A stretch of DNA of 64,000 nt from Protula sp. h YS-2021 (taxonomy: Eukaryota; Annelida; Polychaeta; Sabellida; Serpulidae): positions 24,121,308 to 24,185,307 of the forward strand of contig OX457026.1 of NCBI GenBank assembly GCA_949752745.1, given 5' to 3'. A program made the position numbers and the translations under genes. Shown one piece after another: positions 62,601-64,000 of this stretch (its first letter is position 1; every line of letters begins with the position of its first letter). The notes beneath the pieces were generated by a model. It had not been told where the DNA came from, did no database searches, and worked only from the letters and a program-made list of their open reading frames with translations.

Positions 62601-62754
62601 ATGACTCCTGAAATACCGGACATCTCTATATACCGGACAAAATCCTTCAGCCCCCTGTTGTCCGGTGTAGGCAGGTTTTACTGTAGCTCGTAGCATGAGA
62701 TTTGTGTTGCATGCGTATGAAAGAGAATAGTCCGAGGTCATAGAGTTAACTGCT

Positions 62755-62825
<71 letters not shown>

Positions 62826-63630
62826 TAAGCCAAAACACACTCGGATTGATGGGTTGACTGAGGGTTGACTGTAAGGGTCTTCGTAGCGAAAGCAACTTTT
62901 TTGGGACAAATGCAGGGGTTCGAGGCCTCAAAGCTGACTGGAGGACACTTTCCCATTGTGACATCAAGCTGATCTCGAAAGTTACTATTCTACTGAAACA
63001 ATAAAATGGCCGTGATTAAAAAAGGCAGTATAACTTTTAAGCATCTAACTTCAACATTTTAAGGAAAACCAATGAGAAAATTGGCAGTTTCTCCTGTTTC
63101 TCACCGCCCTGCATTTGTCTGACAAAGTACGTCAGTCCAAGTGACATTTGTTTCGCGCCTCTTTACGGGATCAGTGGTCGCGTACCCCCTACTTTGACCC
63201 CCCCCCTTCTCGGAGTGGTTGATGGGCGTCCAATAACTTGGCGTATTATACATTGAGTTTTTATCGTTAAACCCCAAAAGTACCTGTTTGAAGGCATGAT
63301 GACGTCATTCGCGGAATTCAGCCACATGATATCATAATTATGAGGCTCATCCCCTGTTTGAAATCCGCAGTCCACAGAGACAGTTTCACCCACGCTGAAT
63401 CTCAAATCCCACCAAGGCGTCAATAAGACTTCCGGTTCTGGCGTATTTCCGCTGTCACTAGGAAGATGGCTCATGCCCTCCTCCCTCACAATAGCTCCAT
63501 CTTTCTTGCCCTTGTCAGCTTTATCGCCTGCGTTTTGTTCCTGATCAGCATTGAGGCATTTAAGCAGGAGTAGGAACACCAGAGCTGTTACTCCTTGGTT
63601 CCTGATCACTCTTGAAAAGACGCCCCTCAT
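44474..63630 (-). CDS. Type I transmembrane receptor: Ig - MAM - SRCR - Ser/Thr stalk - TM - short tail (12 exons)
   Basis: Twelve exons listed separately join to a 2040-nt frame (679 residues plus TGA). All donors are GT, all acceptors AG, and all phases agree. Layout: signal peptide (hydrophobic core about 14-25); charged low-complexity 28-68; Ig domain with C88, W103 and D147-A-G-V-Y-T-C153; MAM domain from W179 to C352; SRCR domain about 364-494; Ser/Thr/Pro-rich stalk about 500-595; transmembrane helix about 611-631; basic stop-transfer GRKRRLRK; cytoplasmic tail with Y644, Y652 and Y675. At least eight N-glycosylation sequons precede the membrane. Known roles of these modules are cell adhesion and ligand or microbe recognition. 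The exact combination is not one I can name. Function is inferred as a surface adhesion or immune-type receptor. Only the joins are inferred; no transcript was seen. Confidence 0.85.
45068..45180 (-). CDS. Receptor exon 11: transmembrane helix
   Basis: 113 nt between acceptor TTTATGTTCTCTTAG and donor TACAAG|GTAAAA. It codes for GLVAGIVIIVLIAFAVFAF, a clear single-pass helix. Phase 1 in, phase 0 out. Confidence 0.85.
45837..45950. repeat. Two-copy direct repeat in receptor intron 10
   Basis: About 50-bp units share ATGCTACAnTATGCAnnGGG and CGCGATGTnCAGATnTGTGTAG. There is no other content. Confidence 0.6.
46973..47142 (-). CDS. Receptor exon 10: Ser/Thr-rich stalk, second part
   Basis: 170 nt between acceptor TACTATTTCTTTTCAG and donor GAAAA|GTAAGA. 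It codes for PVTPTSSAKPTASRSTMSTR and further Ser/Thr-rich sequence. Phase 2 in, phase 1 out. A MITE begins 27 bp upstream of this acceptor. Confidence 0.78.
47170..47770. mobile_element. CCCAGCAAACA MITE, copy 2, in receptor intron 9
   Basis: It has the same length and sequence as 27110-27710 with scattered substitutions. Its left end is CCCAGTAAACAACCGACATC and its right end GTTTGCTGGG. It lies immediately upstream (minus-strand sense) of exon 10. Flanking AC/AC dinucleotides are the only possible duplication. Confidence 0.87.
48507..49491 (+). pseudogene. Tc1-like transposase, inactivated, in receptor intron 9
   Basis: The frame starts MPRIPQNHGDQAVGMLEAG with a helix-turn-helix (FVARRFGFSKRAVETLRRRY) and a GRPRVT hook. 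DDE residues occur in FSDESRYKL, MQDNTRPH and MNRIEHLWD. A deletion of some tens of bases near 49090, where the GGSVMVWAGI region should be, shifts the frame; the C-terminal half is open from 49105. Terminal inverted repeats could not be located. It lies in the opposite sense to the host gene. Confidence 0.85.
52015..52830 (+). pseudogene. 3' fragment of a retroelement with endonuclease-like C-terminus
   Basis: Overlapping frames from 52015 to 52830 read as one decayed protein. It includes a basic helix with RWRSVMRHGDMIR, then DMVIWSSKSRQVIMVELTVP and WED, KYDELKVACE, HIEVGCRGFVAKS and, after an in-frame TAG at 52704-52706, LLGIGGNNKKKLVKL and WLKRNEKQWSPW. I recall the E-L-T-V-P-W-E-D and V-E-V-G-C-R-G-F blocks from the C-terminal part of reverse-transcriptase-encoding elements in invertebrates. 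No RT domain is present here. Confidence 0.55.
54305..55432. repeat. 58-bp minisatellite, about 18 copies, receptor intron 9
   Basis: The central unit starts GATAGCAGGGATAGAGTTTG, continues GATGTGAACACAACAGAAGA and ends AGCCAAGGCTAGTAGTCA. The middle copies are almost identical and the outer ones diverge, the usual sign of ongoing homogenisation. Two variants (ACAGCAGAAGCC and ACAGAAGAAGCC) alternate. Confidence 0.92.
55535..55609. repeat. Imperfect 75-bp inverted repeat with perfect 32-bp palindromic core
   Basis: The core 55553-55584 is CCAATGTGTATTGCCC followed immediately by its reverse complement. The outer arms AGAATGCCA and TGGCATTCT are also inverted. It could be a foldback MITE remnant. 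Confidence 0.85.
56951..57080 (-). CDS. Receptor exon 9: Thr/Pro-rich stalk
   Basis: 130 nt between acceptor TTATTGCCTTAAG and donor CCAGG|GTAGGA. It codes for repeated TTATTPSTTTPST-like sequence, expected to be O-glycosylated. Phase 1 in, phase 2 out. Splice sites are weaker than in the other exons, but the phase agrees on both sides. Confidence 0.72.
57542..57801 (-). CDS. Receptor exon 8: SRCR domain, second part
   Basis: 260 nt between acceptor GGTTATAGGTTTCAG and donor TGCGATG|GTGCGT. It contains IWLRSLNCTDMEADFAAC, WGQHADCTHDDDVIISC, the C5-C8 region of SRCR. A nearer upstream AG (TTATAG) would break the frame, so the TTTCAG site is chosen by phase. Phase 2 in, phase 1 out. Confidence 0.85.
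57939..58083 (-). CDS. Receptor exon 7: SRCR domain, first part
   Basis: 145 nt between acceptor ACGTCATCCTGACAG and donor CTACGG|GTAAGT. It contains LRLVGGSSPKEGRLEVLHDG, YGTVCN and AKVVCASL, the typical opening of SRCR. Phase 1 in, phase 2 out. Confidence 0.87.
58633..58744 (-). CDS. Receptor exon 6: MAM domain C-terminus
   Basis: 112 nt between acceptor CAACATATTTTAG and donor TCAACGG|GTAACC. It contains LGFEAKLCGERC and NVAIDDVYVTDGAC, the characteristic A-I-D-D-(I/V) end of MAM. Phase 0 in, phase 1 out. Confidence 0.85.
59178..59314 (-). CDS. Receptor exon 5: MAM domain, third part
   Basis: 137 nt between acceptor TTTTTATTTCAG and donor TTTAAG|GTATGC. It begins DQLNVYLKSDDQ, the L-x-V-Y strand of MAM, and includes the W-x-x-A segment. 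Phase 1 in, phase 0 out. Confidence 0.83.
59451..59503. repeat. (CA)n and (CAC)n microsatellite, receptor intron 4
   Basis: A (CA)12-13 run is followed by CACCATCACCACCACCACC. Confidence 0.9.
60399..60542 (-). CDS. Receptor exon 4: MAM domain middle
   Basis: 144 nt between acceptor GTTTTCCCTTGCAG and donor GATGCAG|GTACAT. It contains AERCLHFWYSIKGRDA, matching the C-L-x-F-W-Y-x-M-x-G core of MAM domains. Phase 1 in and out. Confidence 0.85.
61043..61201 (-). CDS. Receptor exon 3: MAM domain N-terminus
   Basis: 159 nt between acceptor CATGTATTTGCAG and donor CACACCG|GTAGCT. It contains WCGFEDESVCGW, the usual F-E-x-x-x-C-x-W start of MAM, then DHTYGPSKHTG, matching the conserved D-H-T-x-G segment. 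Phase 1 in and phase 1 out. Confidence 0.85.
61612..61793 (-). CDS. Receptor exon 2: second half of Ig domain
   Basis: 182 nt between acceptor TTTGTTTTCTTTTAG and donor GCGC|GTGAGT. It supplies LSIHNLSMEDAGVYTCMV, the F-strand signature of Ig domains. It joins exon 1 in phase 2 and ends in phase 1. Several N-x-S/T sites are present. Confidence 0.85.
62133..62745. repeat. About 60-bp minisatellite in receptor intron 1, split by a MITE
   Basis: The unit resembles GTGAAATAGTCGGTGGTGTA then CGCGTCTGAAAGGGCCCATA then GCTTGGGGTCGTTGTGT. Six to seven copies lie at 62133-62508, and a last degenerate copy resumes after the inserted element, at 62684-62745. Confidence 0.88.
62509..62683. mobile_element. 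Pogo/Tigger-like MITE, 175 bp, TA duplication
   Basis: The ends are CAGTAAAACCTCATTCTGGA on the left and CAGTAAAACCTGCCTACACC on the right (minus strand), flanked by TA (62507-62508, 62684-62685). Inside are four ATACCGGACA repeats. It interrupts the 60-bp minisatellite and so is younger than that array. Confidence 0.85.
62757..62821. repeat. (TA)n microsatellite, receptor intron 1
   Basis: About 65 bp of pure TA. Confidence 0.95.
63284..63630 (-). CDS. Receptor exon 1: signal peptide and first half of Ig domain
   Basis: 347 nt from ATG (TTGGCAAAATGAGG, A at -3) to the donor AAACAG|GTACTT. It has a hydrophobic stretch VTALVFLLLLKCL, then a charged spacer, then the Ig B-strand cysteine (SVDCGF) and core Trp (IMWLN). 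It ends in phase 2. Confidence 0.85.
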
Positions 63631-64000
63631 TTTGCCAAGAATTCTGATTCACTCTCTGTGATATAAACAACCAATAAGATCAAAGAAAGTTCTTGAATTA
63701 TGTAATATTAGTTGGAGTTGTCAATTTGAACCAAGTCAACCCTTTTCTCTCATAATTACCTTAATAATCCCTGAGAGGGGGTGGTGGTGGCATAGTTTTT
63801 ACAATGCGTGCTACATCGAAAAAAACGCGGAAAACGGGAGCAATTTTGAGGAAGAGGTTTGCAAAAGGTTGCACTGAGTACGGATAAAAAAAAGTGGGTG
63901 TGATTTTCATTCAGTACTATCCACTTTCCACAAAAGCTGTACTTCGCGTACAGCTAAACTGAGAACCCAAAACTCGTGAAATTGCATCAAACAACACAAT
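63631..64000. other. Upstream region of the receptor gene
   Basis: This should contain the minus-strand promoter or a 5' UTR intron. A TTATATCACAG acceptor-like site lies 30-40 bases before the ATG in minus sense, so an upstream non-coding exon is possible. No clear TATA box or other motif is seen. Confidence 0.35.

Overview
The window is nuclear DNA from an animal. The evidence is spliced genes with GT/AG introns, a SMYD-type SET/MYND protein, an atypical dual-specificity phosphatase, a small heat-shock protein with two alpha-crystallin domains, and a type I membrane receptor with Ig, MAM and SRCR modules. These sit in AT-rich, repeat-laden DNA with many simple-sequence arrays, cut-and-paste transposons and a BEL/Pao LTR retrotransposon. 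The double alpha-crystallin protein and the repeat mix suggest a marine invertebrate, perhaps a lophotrochozoan; this is inference, not proof. Nothing bacterial, no CRISPR array and no rRNA or tRNA gene was found.

Layout. 27-1028: a gutted Mutator-like (MULE) element with long inverted ends and a 10-bp target duplication. 1857-4123: SMYD4-like gene (+), one coding exon. 6858-7544: DUSP3-like phosphatase (-), convergent with SMYD4, with a catalytic loop one residue short. 8.2-11.3 kb: GA and TA arrays. 11258-19799: a BEL/Pao element with gag, protease, RT, RNase H and integrase broken by several stops; its 5' LTR carries a 777-bp DNA transposon that is absent from the 3' LTR. 19.8-26.1 kb: no gene seen; TA array and tandem repeats. 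26086-27848: a TIR transposon with a decayed integrase-like ORF and a 601-bp MITE nested inside. 27.9-34.8 kb: no gene seen. 34824-35724: an odd AT-rich TIR element made of GATATC-type palindromes. 36375-38435: two-exon small heat-shock protein gene (+). 38.4-44.5 kb: minisatellites and small MITEs.

44474-63630 (-) is the main discovery. Twelve exons, assembled by reading GT/AG sites and phases, splice into one 2040-nt frame (679 residues): signal peptide, Ig domain, full MAM domain, SRCR domain, Ser/Thr-rich stalk, transmembrane helix and a 46-residue tail with tyrosines. All junction phases agree, and the MAM and SRCR modules are each bounded by phase-1 introns, the classic exon-shuffling pattern. 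Its 9.8-kb intron 9 holds a dead Tc1 transposon, a retroelement 3' fragment, a 58-bp minisatellite, a perfect 32-bp palindrome and a MITE ending 27 bp from a splice acceptor.

The four cellular genes show no operon-like relationship. The rest of the window is a dense record of nested transposon insertions, several datable relative to each other by empty sites and nesting.
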